Shown: positions 25,165 to 36,998 of the stretch, piece after piece | Position numbering within the stretch: the stretch's first letter is position 1 | Layout: the number at the start of each line of letters is the position of its first letter | The notes under the pieces: model-generated | What the model saw: the letters and a program-made list of their open reading frames with translations, nothing else | What the model was told of the DNA's origin: nothing | The model's database searches: none | NCBI GenBank assembly: GCA_037962975.1 | Contig: CM075673.1 | Span: forward strand, 166,800,667 to 166,864,666 | DNA length: 64,000 nt | Direction of reading: 5' to 3' | Source of the DNA: Clitoria ternatea | Lineage: Eukaryota; Streptophyta; Magnoliopsida; Fabales; Fabaceae | Position numbers and translations under genes: made by a program

Positions 25165-25250
25165 TTTCTTTAAATATCATTTCCATTTCAATCTGCCATT
25201 CGTGTGTTTCATCTCTGTCCCACCTCGTCTAATATTTATAGTGTGGACTA
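23606..25250. other. Non-coding segment replacing gag-protease-RT in R3
   Basis: Similarity to R4 stops near 23605 and resumes near 25251 at the start of gag. The 1.65 kb between them is pyrimidine-rich on the plus strand, has no protein match I recognise, and ends in an (AT)n run. In R4 the same slot holds about 2.3 kb of gag, protease and reverse transcriptase. It could be a captured or recombined sequence typical of a non-autonomous derivative; I saw no inner LTR ends. Confidence 0.65.
25126..25163. repeat. (AT)n microsatellite in R3
   Basis: About 19 AT dinucleotides, following an ACAC-rich stretch. Confidence 0.9.
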
Positions 25251-25554
25251 AATTCAGTCCTACTCATTATTGGAGAAAATTTTGAGAAGAGGTCATCTTC
25301 TCCACCAGTCATAAAATAATTCTATGATAACCAAACACATCACCATTAATAACCAATGATCTATCAGGGATAGGGCATTTACCTCATACATATATATAAC
25401 ATAATGCCACCAGAGTGCCAAGGGAAATGATGCCAAGTTGACCTGTTACAACTCAATTCACACACAAACAATTGTAATACAATGCAAAAATAGTCCAACA
25501 TGGGACTCAAACTATCCTCTAACACTGCCCATTCACCCGGCTTTAGAAAGAACC

Positions 25555-25566
25555 GCTCTGATACCA
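25555..25566 (-). other. R3 primer binding site for initiator Met-tRNA
   Basis: The minus strand reads TGGTATCAGAGC, the classical plant initiator-methionine tRNA 3'-end complement, two bases from the end of LTR B at 25569. Confidence 0.88.
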
Positions 25567-26039
25567 CCTGTGACATCCTAACTTAAATAAAATAAAATAA
25601 AACAAAACAAATCCAAAATTTCAAGAATTTTTTTTTTCCACGATTAAAGCCGAATCTGAAATATGGATTTAAAAACACTTAATTATATTATCAATTGGGG
25701 TAATAATAAGCTCATGACACAATTCGACCTTAAATCATAAGAAAAATTCATTTTGAAAATTATAATTATCTACAAAATATCACCTATTAGTTCCAATTTG
25801 AAAATTATCAAAAGTTGGGTTCAAAACCCTCTTAAACTCAAGTTTTACCGTGTAGTAGGTCCGGTATTTCATGCCTCATAAGAGTTAGAAAAATCCAATT
25901 GAAGTAAAACCAATTTTCACACCTCCGTAACGTAATTATCTACAACTTTCATGAAGAAGTCGGAGGCCAAAAATGTCACTAAGATCCCCAAACGGCCCAA
26001 AAATAGCAAAGGACACTTATCGGGCGATCCTGTCGTAGC

Positions 26040-26174
26040 TAATCGATTAGGACAAGCACCTAATCGATTACAAATGACTCAGAAGGCCTGTAATCGATTA
26101 CAAATACCTTTGTAATCGATTACTCATGAAACAGAATGCCTGTAATCGATTAGGGACACATTGGTAATCGATTA
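26040..26174. repeat. TAATCGATTA palindrome array, LTR B (6 copies)
   Basis: Copies start at 26040, 26061, 26091, 26113, 26143 and 26165, spacing 21, 30, 22, 30, 22: three pairs on a 51/52-bp period. Confidence 0.92.
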
Positions 26175-26462
26175 CGCATACCAGAATGCAGAAATTATGC
26201 AGAAAATGCTTAATTTTGGAACTTCTAACCCCCCCTAACTTTTTCATATCAACTCCAAATGCTACCAAATTTTGACACCAACTAAATTACACCATTTGTG
26301 ACGCGTGGCCACTGGTCTCACTCAAAAATTCCTAAAAATGAGTAATTTATGCGTATAAATGTGTTTATCTCATTTTAAGGCATTTTGTGGTAGTCAATGA
26401 GTCCACTTGTGGCAAAATGGACCCATTCCAATCTTCACAAACCACAATTAACATATTTAAGC

Positions 26463-26467
26463 TATTG
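26463..26467. repeat. Target-site duplication TATTG, left copy (R4)
   Basis: TATTG precedes R4 at 26468 and recurs at 44545-44549. It occurs once at the matching place in LTR A. Confidence 0.93.
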
Positions 26468-29362
26468 TGTGACATCCTAACTTAAATAAAATAAAAAAAA
26501 AACAAAAAAACAAAACAAACCCAAAATTTCAAGAATTTTTTTTTCGCGATTAAAGCCGAATTCAAAATATGGATTTAAAAACACTTAATTATATTATCAA
26601 TTGGGGTAATAATAAGTTCATGACACAATTCGACCTTAAATCATAAGAAAAATTCATTTTTAAAGTTATAATTATCTACAAAATATCACCTATTAGTTCC
26701 AATTTGAAAATTATAAAAAGTTGGGTTCAAAACCCCCTTAAACTTAAGTTTTACCGTGTAGTAGGTCCGGTATTTTGTGCCTCATAAGAGTTAGAAGAAT
26801 CCAATTGAAGTAAAACCAATTTTCACACCTCCGTAACATAATTATCTACAACTTTCATGAAGAAGTCGGAGGCCAAAAATGTCACTAAGATCCCCAAACG
26901 GCCCGAAAACAGCAAAGGACGCTCATCAGGCCATCCTGTCGTAGCTAATCGATTAGGACAAGCACCTAATCGATTACAAATGACTCAGAAGGCCTGTAAT
27001 CGATTACGAATACCTTTGTAATCGATTACTCATGAAACAGAATGCCTGTAATCGATTAGGAACACATTAGTAATCGATTACGCATACCAGAATGCAGAAA
27101 TTATGCAGAAAATGCTTAATTTTGGAACTTCTAACCCCCCCTAACTTTTTCATATCAACTCCAAATGCTACCAAATTTTGACACCAACTAAATTACACCA
27201 TTTGTGACGTGTGGCCACTGGTCTCACTCAAAAATTCCTAAAAATGAGTAATTTATGCGTATAAATGCGTTTATCTCATTTTAAGGCATTTTGTGGTAGT
27301 CAATGAGTCCACTTGTGGCAAAATGGACATATTCCAATCTTCACAAACCACAATTAACATATTTAAGCTATTGCATTCCTTCCATTACATAAAGACCACT
27401 TAAATCATCATTTGACTATGCTGGTTCCTAACTCATGCATAAAACAACCATCTAAAATCTCAAAACACACATCCTAAGGAGCTATAATTCACAACTCCTA
27501 ACATTCATTCTTCACCAAGTAAGCAAGACCTGCCCATAACATATATGTCTAATTCATGAAGCCTAGCATGAAGTCACTTTCTCATCAACCAACATGCAAT
27601 CTCCATCTATTACTTATCACAAAACTTCATAATCACATTATTCACATCTAAATTGGTCCAGCGCACATAGGAAATACATAACATAACATACATAAAACAC
27701 AATGCACCTATCATTCAATCCATAATTCCCTGCACTCCTTGACATCAATCCTCTGCTTGGCGCACCTCCGGGGCTTCGACCTCTTCCCTGTCACTGGTTA
27801 CTAAATTAAAGAAAACCACAGCAAGGGTGAGTGTTTGATATCATAATTAATCTAGAACGGTAATTTAAAACAAAATATGTAATTATTTCATTATACGATT
27901 GACTTTCTGTTCTTTTCATCCATCATTCATACTTATCTATTCTTAGGTTCGTTCAAGCTTCAATATCCTCAAAATGCAAGTCACAATCAACAAACGTAAT
28001 AAAGTACATACTCACATCATTACATAGTATCAATATCATCAATCATCAACACTGACTCTCACATAAAATCGACGCCTAGTATCCGGATACTAAAAGGATC
28101 GGCCTTCAGCTGGGGGTCCTACTTGACACCCCGTGAACCCTGCTTGGTCCACTGAGTCCTGCTTGACTCTCCACCTCAACCACTGGGTCCTACTTGACCA
28201 CTGGGTAGCTCAACTGGGCATAAACACCACGGGAGCCAGAAACGAGGGGCTGTACATACCGTCGGCCGTCCCACACCACATAATCATACATGTATAATCA
28301 TATTCCTCATATCATATCGCAAGTGGCCAGCAACAAAACATATACTCATCAATTGGGCGACCTACTTGTCAAGCCCGTCATCACACGCCACTATGCTCAT
28401 CGAATCATCACCATTCAATTCACATTGTGCTCATAATCATCACAAATCACACACAATTTACATTCATACACATACAATTATCATTCCTTATCTATTCTCA
28501 TTACTTCCACATTCAATTCGATGATTCAATTCAATTATACTTACGTATTCTAATTAATTATAACCCAAACATCCCCTTACCTCGATTCCGAGTTTCGACG
28601 GTTCGTTCTTGGTGTTGATGACGCCCTCTAGACGCTGCGTTCAAGGTTCCACCTCCGAATCCAATATTCGTTTCACCGTTTGATCCTCCGACGTCCGTTC
28701 CGCTACCTACGGAGGTTGAAACGCATGACCCAACAATGTTTAACCACCCTCGTTACTCTAAAGACCATTTTCGAGCTCCCACGCACTAGAGGAGTAGGAA
28801 ATCGAAGCTCCCACCTCCATGCATGGCCATTGTCTAGAGAGAGAAAATGAAAAGGGGAAGATAACTCAATTTTAATGGGTCCATTGAACTCACCTCAAAG
28901 CCACGATCTCAAAAACGTAATTATTTTGAAGTTTCGGCGTGAAACGAGCCTCCCCTTGAAGCATGCAATCTTCGGCAATGGTGAGGAGAAAGAAGAGAAG
29001 TGAACTCGCGTGAGAAGGAAGAAGAAGAAGGAGGAAATCTTATTATTTAAGCTTAGGGGCAAAATGGTCTTTTCCCCTTTTTCTTTTATATTTTCTTTAA
29101 AAGTTTTAATTAAACTTTTACCTTTACCTTTCACCCTTCACCTTTTACCCCAAGGTAACTTCAAATTTATTTTCTTCTATTCACCTTCATTTAATCTTTT
29201 ATAATTAATTAATCAAATAAATTTATTTATTCCCACAACGTTTAATTATTTCTAATTGCATTTTTAATACTAATAATTTCCAAAATTTTAAATAAATCCG
29301 GTTGGGCAATTATTAATATTTTTCGTCAATTAAAACTTTTCTAAAATATTAGGGATGTTACA
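26468..29362 (-). repeat. R4 LTR C (2895 bp)
   Basis: TGTGACATCC...GTTACA on the plus strand. A few bases longer than D and E because of A-run and T-run length changes near its start. Holds a six-copy palindrome array. Confidence 0.93.
26946..27080. repeat. TAATCGATTA palindrome array, LTR C (6 copies)
   Basis: Copies start at 26946, 26967, 26997, 27019, 27049 and 27071, the same 21-30-22-30-22 spacing as in LTR B. Confidence 0.92.
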
Positions 29363-29374
29363 TCCACCTCCCCT
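29363..29374 (-). other. R4 polypurine tract, copy 1
   Basis: The minus strand reads AGGGGAGGTGGA directly before the LTR start TGTAACATCCC. Confidence 0.75.
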
Positions 29375-29407
29375 AAAAAGGGATTTCGTCCTCGAAATCA
29401 ACGTACC

Positions 29408-32400
29408 TTATTGGAAAAGATTGGGGTACAATCGTCTCATGTCCGCCTCCAACTCCCATGTATAAGTTACTCCATTTATATTCCACCACTTCACTTTCAC
29501 CAATGATACTTCTTTGTTTCTCAATCGTTTAGCTTGATATCCTTCAATGCCAATAGGTGCCACCTCTACCGTCAAATCTTCTTTCAGCTCAATAGAATCT
29601 TCAGGTACGATCATGGAGTCACAAGGAATGTATGCTCGAAGTTGTGACACATGAAACACATTGTGAATATTAGTTAATGATTGGGGAAGATCCAATCGGT
29701 AAGCAACATCACCAACTTTTTCCAGAATCTGATACGGCCCAATATACCGTGGGTTGAGCTTATGGCTCTTTAGTATCCGACCTACACCTTTGGTAGGTGA
29801 AACCTTCAGGAACACCCAGTCTCCCACCTGAAACTCAAGTGGCCTATGACGATTGTCATAGTAACTCTTCTGACGGTCTTGTGCAACCTTCATCTTTTCA
29901 CGAATCATTATCACCTGATCATTCATTTCCTGAATTAATTCGGGCCCTAAATGGATTGCATCTCTGTCTTCATTCCAGCATAAGGGCGTACGACACCGCC
30001 TTCCGTATAACGCTTCATAAGGAGCCATTCCAATGCTACTATGGTAACTGTTATTATAAGCAAATTCCACTAATGGTAGGTATTTCTCCCATGAACCACC
30101 TTGCTCCAGTACACAAGCTCTAAGCATGTCTTCCAAGGTCTGGATTGTACGCTCAGACTGGCCATCAGTCTGAGGATGATAAGCAGAACTCAACCTCAGT
30201 TCAGTACCCAACTCCTGTTGTAGACTTCCCCAGAATCTGGAAGTAAACCGAGGATCACGATCTGAAATAATACTCACAGGTACACCATGTAATCTTACAA
30301 TTTCTGCAATGTATAATCTAGCCAACCGGTCCAATGACCATTTCATATTCATAGCTAAGAAGTGAGCGCTCTTTGTCAGTCTATCCACAATTACCCATAT
30401 TGCATTACAATCAGAACGGGTACGGGGTAACCCGGATACGAAATCCATAGTAATATTTTCCTATTTCCATGTTGGAATCTCCGGAGGTTGAAGTAGACCT
30501 GGGGGTCTCTGGTGTTCGACCTTACACTTCTGACATATCACACAAGATCTTACATACTCTATGATTGCTTATTTCATGCCTGGCCACCAAAACTCTCTCT
30601 TCAAATCATGATACATTTTTGTAACACCAGGATGAATGCTAAAAGAACTTTTATGGGCTTCAGCTAACACAGCCTGCCTAAAGTCACCTTTTGTAGGCAC
30701 TACAACTCGGTTTCTGAATCTCCAAATTCCATCAGTACCTTTGATCAGTTCCATATCTTTTCCTCTTGCTTGGGTATCGAGCAATTCTAGTAACTCTTCA
30801 TCTTCCTCCTGAGCCATGGCTAAAGATTCTAAGAATTCATTAGATATCTTCAGCATCCCAATTATCATTTGATTCGGAGCTTGCACAGCAACCCCAAGGT
30901 TCATATCGCGAAAGTCTTCTAACAATTCTTGCTCTTTGCCCATCAAGAAGGCTGCATGTAATACTTTTCTACTTAAAGCATCCGTCACAACATTTGCTTT
31001 TTCAGGATGGTACTTTAAATCAAAATCATAATCTTTTAGGTATTCTACCCATCTCCTTTGTCTCATGTTTAACTCTTTCTGATCGAACAAGTATTTCAAG
31101 CTTTTGTGGTCACTGAATACTACAAAACGAGAACCATATAAATAATGACGCCAGATTTTTAATGCAAACACCACTGCTGCAAGCTCTAAATCGTGGGTAG
31201 GGTAATTCTGCTCGTGGGGTCTCAATTGCCTTGAAGCATAGGCAATCACCCTGTCGTCCTGCATCAGTACACATCCTAAACCAAACTTAGATGCGTCACA
31301 ATACACCACAAATTCTCTTGTCACATCTGGTAGTGCAAGCATAGGTGCAGTAGTTAAACATCGCTTCAGAGTCTAAAAACTCAATTCGCACTTGTCTGAC
31401 CATACAAATGGGTTATCCTTTCTTGTCAATCGAGTTAAAGGAAGAGCAATACGAGAAAATCCTTCAATAAAGCGGCGATAGTAACCAGCCAATCTCAGGA
31501 AACTCCTAATCTCTGTCACTGATTTAGGTCTCTCCCAGCCCATAACTACTTCAATTTTGGATGGATCAACAGATACTCCATCCCTGGAAATTACATGGCC
31601 CAAGAATTGCACACTTCCTTCCCAGAAGTCACATTTAGACAGCTTGGCATACAGCCCTTTTTCCCGCAATGTCTGTAAAATAATTCGAAGATGTTGTGCA
31701 TGCTCCTCAATGGACCTTGAATACACCAATATATCATCAATGAATACTACCACAAATTGATCCAAGTAAGGTTGGAAGATCCTATTCATGTAGTCCATGA
31801 AGATAGCAGGTGCATTTGTCACCCCAAAGGGCATTACTACATACTCAAAGTGTCCATATCGAGTCCGGAACGCCGTCTTGGGAATATCTTCCGATTTCAC
31901 TCTTATTTGGTGATATCCGGACCTCAAGTCAATCTTGGAAAATACCTCAGCGCCTCTTAACTGATCCAACAGATCATCGATTCGTGGTAAAGGGTATTTG
32001 TTCTTAACTGTCAACTTATTCAGCTGCCGATAATCGATACACATTCGCATGCTGCCATCCTTCTTTTTCACCAACAACACCGGAGCGCCCCAAGGTGAAG
32101 CACTCGGTCGGATAAACCCCTTTTCTAACAGCTCATTCACTTGCTTCTTCACTTCAGTCAATTCCACTGAAGACATTCTATAGGGTGCACGGGACACAGG
32201 CTCGGCCCCGGGAATCAAGTCAATGGCAAAGTCAATCTCCCGATTGGGAGGTAACCCCAGAATTTCTCCCGGAAATACATCAGGAAAATCACACATTACA
32301 GGAATATCATTGGGATTAAGAGTATACCGTCCTTCTGAAGTAAATAGAATAGCATAAGTTGCGGAGACATTACTTACCACATTCTTAGTGTCCCATTCCT

Positions 32401-33811
32401 GAGAGAATACTATAGTCTTGCGGTAACAATCTACCATAACATGGTTTGCAGACAACCAGTCAAGACCCAGAATAACATCTAAATCTTTCAATGGCATACA
32501 TATTAAATTTACCCAAAAGGAACGGTCTTCAATTTGCATTGGTAATCCTCCACACATGGTGGTGGCACGGAATGTAGAACCAGTAGGGGTGGAGACATTA
32601 AGGGCATTCTCCATTAACACCACTGGTAACCCAAGCTGCCTCACACAACTTTCAGAAATAAAAGAATGTGTTGCACCCGAATCATAAATTACATTTACCA
32701 AACAGTCATGAATAATGCATTTACCCTGCACCAAATTATCAGTTCTTGCAGCCTCTGAAGCATCAAAAGCGAACACTCGCCCAGTCGTAACATTTTGAGC
32801 ATCGCTAGATTGGGCATCAGTCCTCCTCGGGCGTTGGCCTCCACGACCACTGCTATTCCTACCTCCTCTTTGAAAATTACCACCACGGGCCACAGAAGTA
32901 TTAGCTCGACTGCTATGTTCATCTTGTTGCTGCCTCTGTGGGCAATCTGGCCTAAGATGCCCCGGTTGTCCACATTGGAAGCAAACAATTTGGCTGGCCG
33001 GACAATGTTTTGCAATATGGCCCTCCCGGCCACAATTATAACAGGCACGGCTACCAGAATGACCACCAGAACGGCCTGCAGAACTACGGCCCGAAGAAGA
33101 AGATGTAGTGGAAGACTTGCCTCCCCGGAAAAGCTGACCCATCCTTTTAAAACTGAATCCTTTAGCCTTCAACGGTCTCTTGTCCCTTGTATGGGACGTC
33201 CTCTGTAACTGCACCTCCTCCGCAAGTCTGGCCTTATTTACCAGAGTAGGGTAGTCACGGATCTCCATAGGAACAATGACACTTCGGAGTTCAATTCTTA
33301 GTCCGGATTCATACTTTGCACACTTACTACCTTCAGTTCCTTCGAGAGAAAAAGGATGATAGAAATCACATAGTTCATCAAAAAGTAATGTGTATTCTGC
33401 CACTGACATTCTGCCCTGCTCAAGTTTTAGGAATTCCATTTCCTTGCGGATTTTATAATTATCTGGAAAGTATTTAGCAAGAAATCTCCGCTTGAAATTC
33501 ATCCACATTAATGGTTCACTCGCAGCATTCATCTGAATATTAGTCCTTGACCACCACACACGAGCCTCATCCTTCAATTGATAAGTAGCAAATTGGACTT
33601 TCTGTTCTTCAGAGCATTCAAAGTATTCAAATGTTTGCTCAATTTCCCGCATCCAGACATGAGCCCCATCATAATCGTGGCCTCCTCTATAAACAGGTGG
33701 ATTCCTCTTCATGAATTTATCAAGAGTGGGACCAGATTCAGTCCTACTCAACAGTTGGGAAAATTTTGAGAAGAATTCATCTCCTCCTCCTGAACTAGTT
33801 CCTTCAGCCAT
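29408..33811 (-). pseudogene. R4 gag-pol polyprotein, copy 1 (three in-frame stops)
   Basis: Would encode the whole retrotransposition machinery as one frame of 1467 codons. Domains in order: gag (start 33811); two CCHC knuckles (CYNCGREGHIAKHC, CFQCGQPGHLRPDC) near residues 250-295; aspartic protease DSGATHSF; reverse transcriptase with FIDDIL; RNase H; integrase zinc finger; integrase core with Asp, Asp and Glu in VIVDRLTK, ISDRDPRF and GQSERTIQ; and a chromodomain-like tail ending YPNLFQ. The frame is broken by TAG at 31373-31375 (before RNase H), TAA at 30569-30571 (integrase zinc finger) and TAG at 30461-30463. Apart from these the reading frame is kept throughout. The antisense open frames over this gene are shadows. 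As it stands only gag-protease-RT (812 residues) could be made. Confidence 0.93.
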
Positions 33812-34051
33812 AAAGTAGTTCTACAATAACCAAACACATCACCATTAATAACCAATGATCTATCAGGGATAGGGCATTTACCTTATACATATTCATAACA
33901 TGATGCCACCAGAGTGCCAAGGGAAATGATGCCAAGTGAACCTGTTACACTCAATTATAACACAACAATTTCCATACAATGCAAAGATAGTCCGACATGG
34001 GACTTAAACAATTCTTTAACACTGCCTATTCACCCGGCTCTAGAAAGAACC

Positions 34052-34063
34052 GCTCTGATACCA
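34052..34063 (-). other. R4 primer binding site, copy 1
   Basis: TGGTATCAGAGC on the minus strand, two bases from LTR D; complementary to initiator Met-tRNA. Confidence 0.88.
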
Positions 34064-34065
34064 CC

Positions 34066-36953
34066 TGTGACATCCTAACTTAAATAAAATAAAAAAAAAA
34101 CAAAACAAACCCAAAATTTCAAGAATTTTTTTTTTCGCGATTAAAGCCGAATTCAAAATATGGATTTAAAAACACTTAATTATATTATCAATTGGGGTAA
34201 TAATAAGTTCATGACACAATTCGACCTTAAATCATAAGAAAAATTCATTTTTAAAGTTATAATTATCTACAAAATATCACCTATTAGTTCCAATTTGAAA
34301 ATTATAAAAAGTTGGGTTCAAAACCCCCTTAAACTTAAGTTTTACCGTGTAGTAGGTCCGGTATTTTGTGCCTCATAAGAGTTAGAAGAATCCAATTGAA
34401 GTAAAACCAATTTTCACACCTCCGTAACATAATTATCTACAACTTTCATGAAGAAGTCGGAGGCCAAAAATGTCACTAAGATCCCCAAACGGCCCGAAAA
34501 CAGCAAAGGACGCTCATCAGGCCATCCTGTCGTAGCTAATCGATTAGGACAAGCACCTAATCGATTACAAATGACTCAGAAGGCCTGTAATCGATTATGA
34601 ATACCTTTGTAATCGATTACTCATGAAACAGAATGCCTGTAATCGATTAGGAACACATTAGTAATCGATTACGCATACCAGAATGCAGAAATTATGCAGA
34701 AAATGCTTAATTTTGGAACTTCTAACCCCCCCTAACTTTTTCATATCAACTCCAAATGCTACCAAATTTTGACACCAACTAAATTACACCATTTGTGACG
34801 CGTGGCCACTAGTCTCACTCAAAAATTCCTAAAAATGAGTAATTTATGCGTATAAATGCGTTTATCTCATTTTAAGGCATTTTGTGGTAGTCAATGAGTC
34901 CACTTGTGGCAAAATGGACATATTCCAATCTTCACAAACCACAATTAACATATTTAAGCTATTGAATTCCTTCCATTACATAAAGACCACTTAAATCATC
35001 ATTTGACTATGCTGGTTCCTAACTCATGCATAAAACAACCATCTAAAATCTCAAAACACACATCCTAAGGAGCTATAATTCACAACTCCTAACATTCATT
35101 CTTCACCAAGTAAGCAAGACCTGCCCATAACATATATGTCTAATTCATGAAGCCTAGCATGAAGTCACTTTCTCATCAACCAACATGCAATCTCCATCTA
35201 TTACTTATCACAAAACTTCATAATCACATTATTCACATCTAAATTGGTCCAGCGCACATAGGAAATACATAACATAACATACATAAAACACAATGCACCT
35301 ATCATTCAATCCATAATTCCCTGCACTCCTTGACATCAATCCTCTGCTTGGCGCACCTCCGGGGCTTCGACCTCTTCCCTGTCACTGGTTACTAAATTAA
35401 AGAAAACCACAGCAAGGGTGAGTGTTTGATATCATAATTAATCTAGAACGGTAATTTAAAACAAAATATGTAATTATTTCATTATACGATTGACTTTCTG
35501 TTCTTTTCATCCATCATTCATACTTATCTATTCTTAGGTTCGTTCAAGCTTCAATATCCTCAAAATGCAAGTCACAATCAACAAACGTAATAAAGTACAT
35601 ACTCACATCATTACATAGTATCAATATCATCAATCATCAACACTGACTCTCACATAAAATCGACGCCTAGTATCCGGATACTAAAAGGATCGGCCTTCAG
35701 CTGGGGGTCCTACTTGACACCCCGTGAACCCTGCTTGGTCCACTGAGTCCTGCTTGACTCTCCACCTCAACCACTGGGTCCTACTTGACCACTGGGTAGC
35801 TCAACTGGGCATAAACACCACGGGAGCCAGAAACGAGGGGCTGTACATACCGTCGGCCGTCCCACACCACATAATCATACATGTATAATCATATTCCTCA
35901 TATCATATCGCAAGTGGCCAGCAACAAAACATATACTCATCAATTGGGCGACCTACTTGTCAAGCCCGTCATCACACGCCACTATGCTCATCGAATCATC
36001 ACCATTCAATTCACATTGTGCTCATAATCATCACAAATCACACACAATTTACATTCATACACATACAATTATTATTCCTTATCTATTCTCATTACTTCCA
36101 CATTCAATTCGATGATTCAATTCAATTATACTTACGTATTCTAATTAATTATAACCCAAACATCCCCTTACCTCGATTCCGAGTTTCGACGGTTCGTTCT
36201 TGGTGTTGATGACGCCCTCTAGACGCTGCGTTCAAGGTTCCACCTCCGAATCCAATATTCGTTTCACCGTTTGATCCTCCGACGTCCGTTCCGCTACCTA
36301 CGGAGGTTGAAACGCATGACCCAACAATGTTTAACCACCCTCGTTACTCTAAAGACCATTTTCGAGCTCCCACGCACTAGAGGAGTAGGAAATCGAAGCT
36401 CCCACCTCCATGCATGGCCATTGTCTAGAGAGAGAAAATGAAAAGGGGAAGATAACTCAATTTTAATGGGTCCATTGAACTCACCTCAAAGCCACGATCT
36501 CAAAAACGTAATTATTTTGAAGTTTCGGCGTGAAACGAGCCTCCCCTTGAAGCATGCAATCTTCGGCAATGGTGAGGAGAAAGAAGAGAAGTGAACTCGC
36601 GTGAGAAGGAAGAAGAAGAAGGAGGAAATCTTATTATTTAAGCTTAGGGGCAAAATGGTCTTTTCCCCTTTTTCTTTTATATTTTCTTTAAAAGTTTTAA
36701 TTAAACTTTTACCTTTACCTTTCACCCTTCACCTTTTACCCCAAGGTAACTTCAAATTTATTTTCTTCTATTCACCTTCATTTAATCTTTTATAATTAAT
36801 TAATCAAATAAATTTATTTATTCCCACAACGTTTAATTATTTCTAATTGCATTTTTAATACTAATAATTTCCAAAATTTTAAATAAATCCGGTTGGGCAA
36901 TTATTAATATTTTTCGTCAATTAAAACTTTTCTAAAATATTAGGGATGTTACA
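34066..36953 (-). repeat. R4 middle LTR D (2888 bp)
   Basis: Serves as the 5' LTR of copy 1 and the 3' LTR of copy 2. No target duplication flanks it: a primer site lies on the left and a polypurine tract on the right. This is the signature of a recombination-made tandem rather than two insertions. Confidence 0.93.
34537..34671. repeat. TAATCGATTA palindrome array, LTR D (6 copies)
   Basis: Copies start at 34537, 34558, 34588, 34610, 34640 and 34662, spacing 21-30-22-30-22. Copy 3 is followed by TGAATAC rather than CGAATAC as in LTR C. Confidence 0.92.
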
Positions 36954-36965
36954 TCCACCTCCCCT
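36954..36965 (-). other. R4 polypurine tract, copy 2
   Basis: AGGGGAGGTGGA on the minus strand, abutting LTR D. Confidence 0.75.
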
Positions 36966-36998
36966 AAAAAGGGATTTCGTCCTCGAAATCAACGTACC

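Larger units (their letters stand above)
25569..26467 (-). repeat. R3 LTR B (5' LTR), first part
   Basis: The first 899 bases of LTR B up to the R4 insertion point AAGCTATTG; the rest resumes at 44550. In LTR A the same sequence runs through without a break. Holds the six-copy palindrome array at 26040-26174. Confidence 0.93.

Noticed and set aside
26040..26174. CRISPR-like or satellite-like array
   Set aside because: The 10-bp palindromes have variable 11- to 20-base spacers, occur only within LTRs of a eukaryotic retrotransposon and have no cas genes or long tandem block.
29797..30123. Open frame on the plus strand, repeated at 37388-37714 and 22021-22347
   Set aside because: It is antisense to the integrase of R4 and R3 and exists only because the integrase codon pattern leaves that frame open.
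32795..33208. Long plus-strand open frame over gag (also 40386-40799) and minus-strand frame 32695-33066
   Set aside because: Shadows of the gag and protease coding region in other frames; no recognisable protein.
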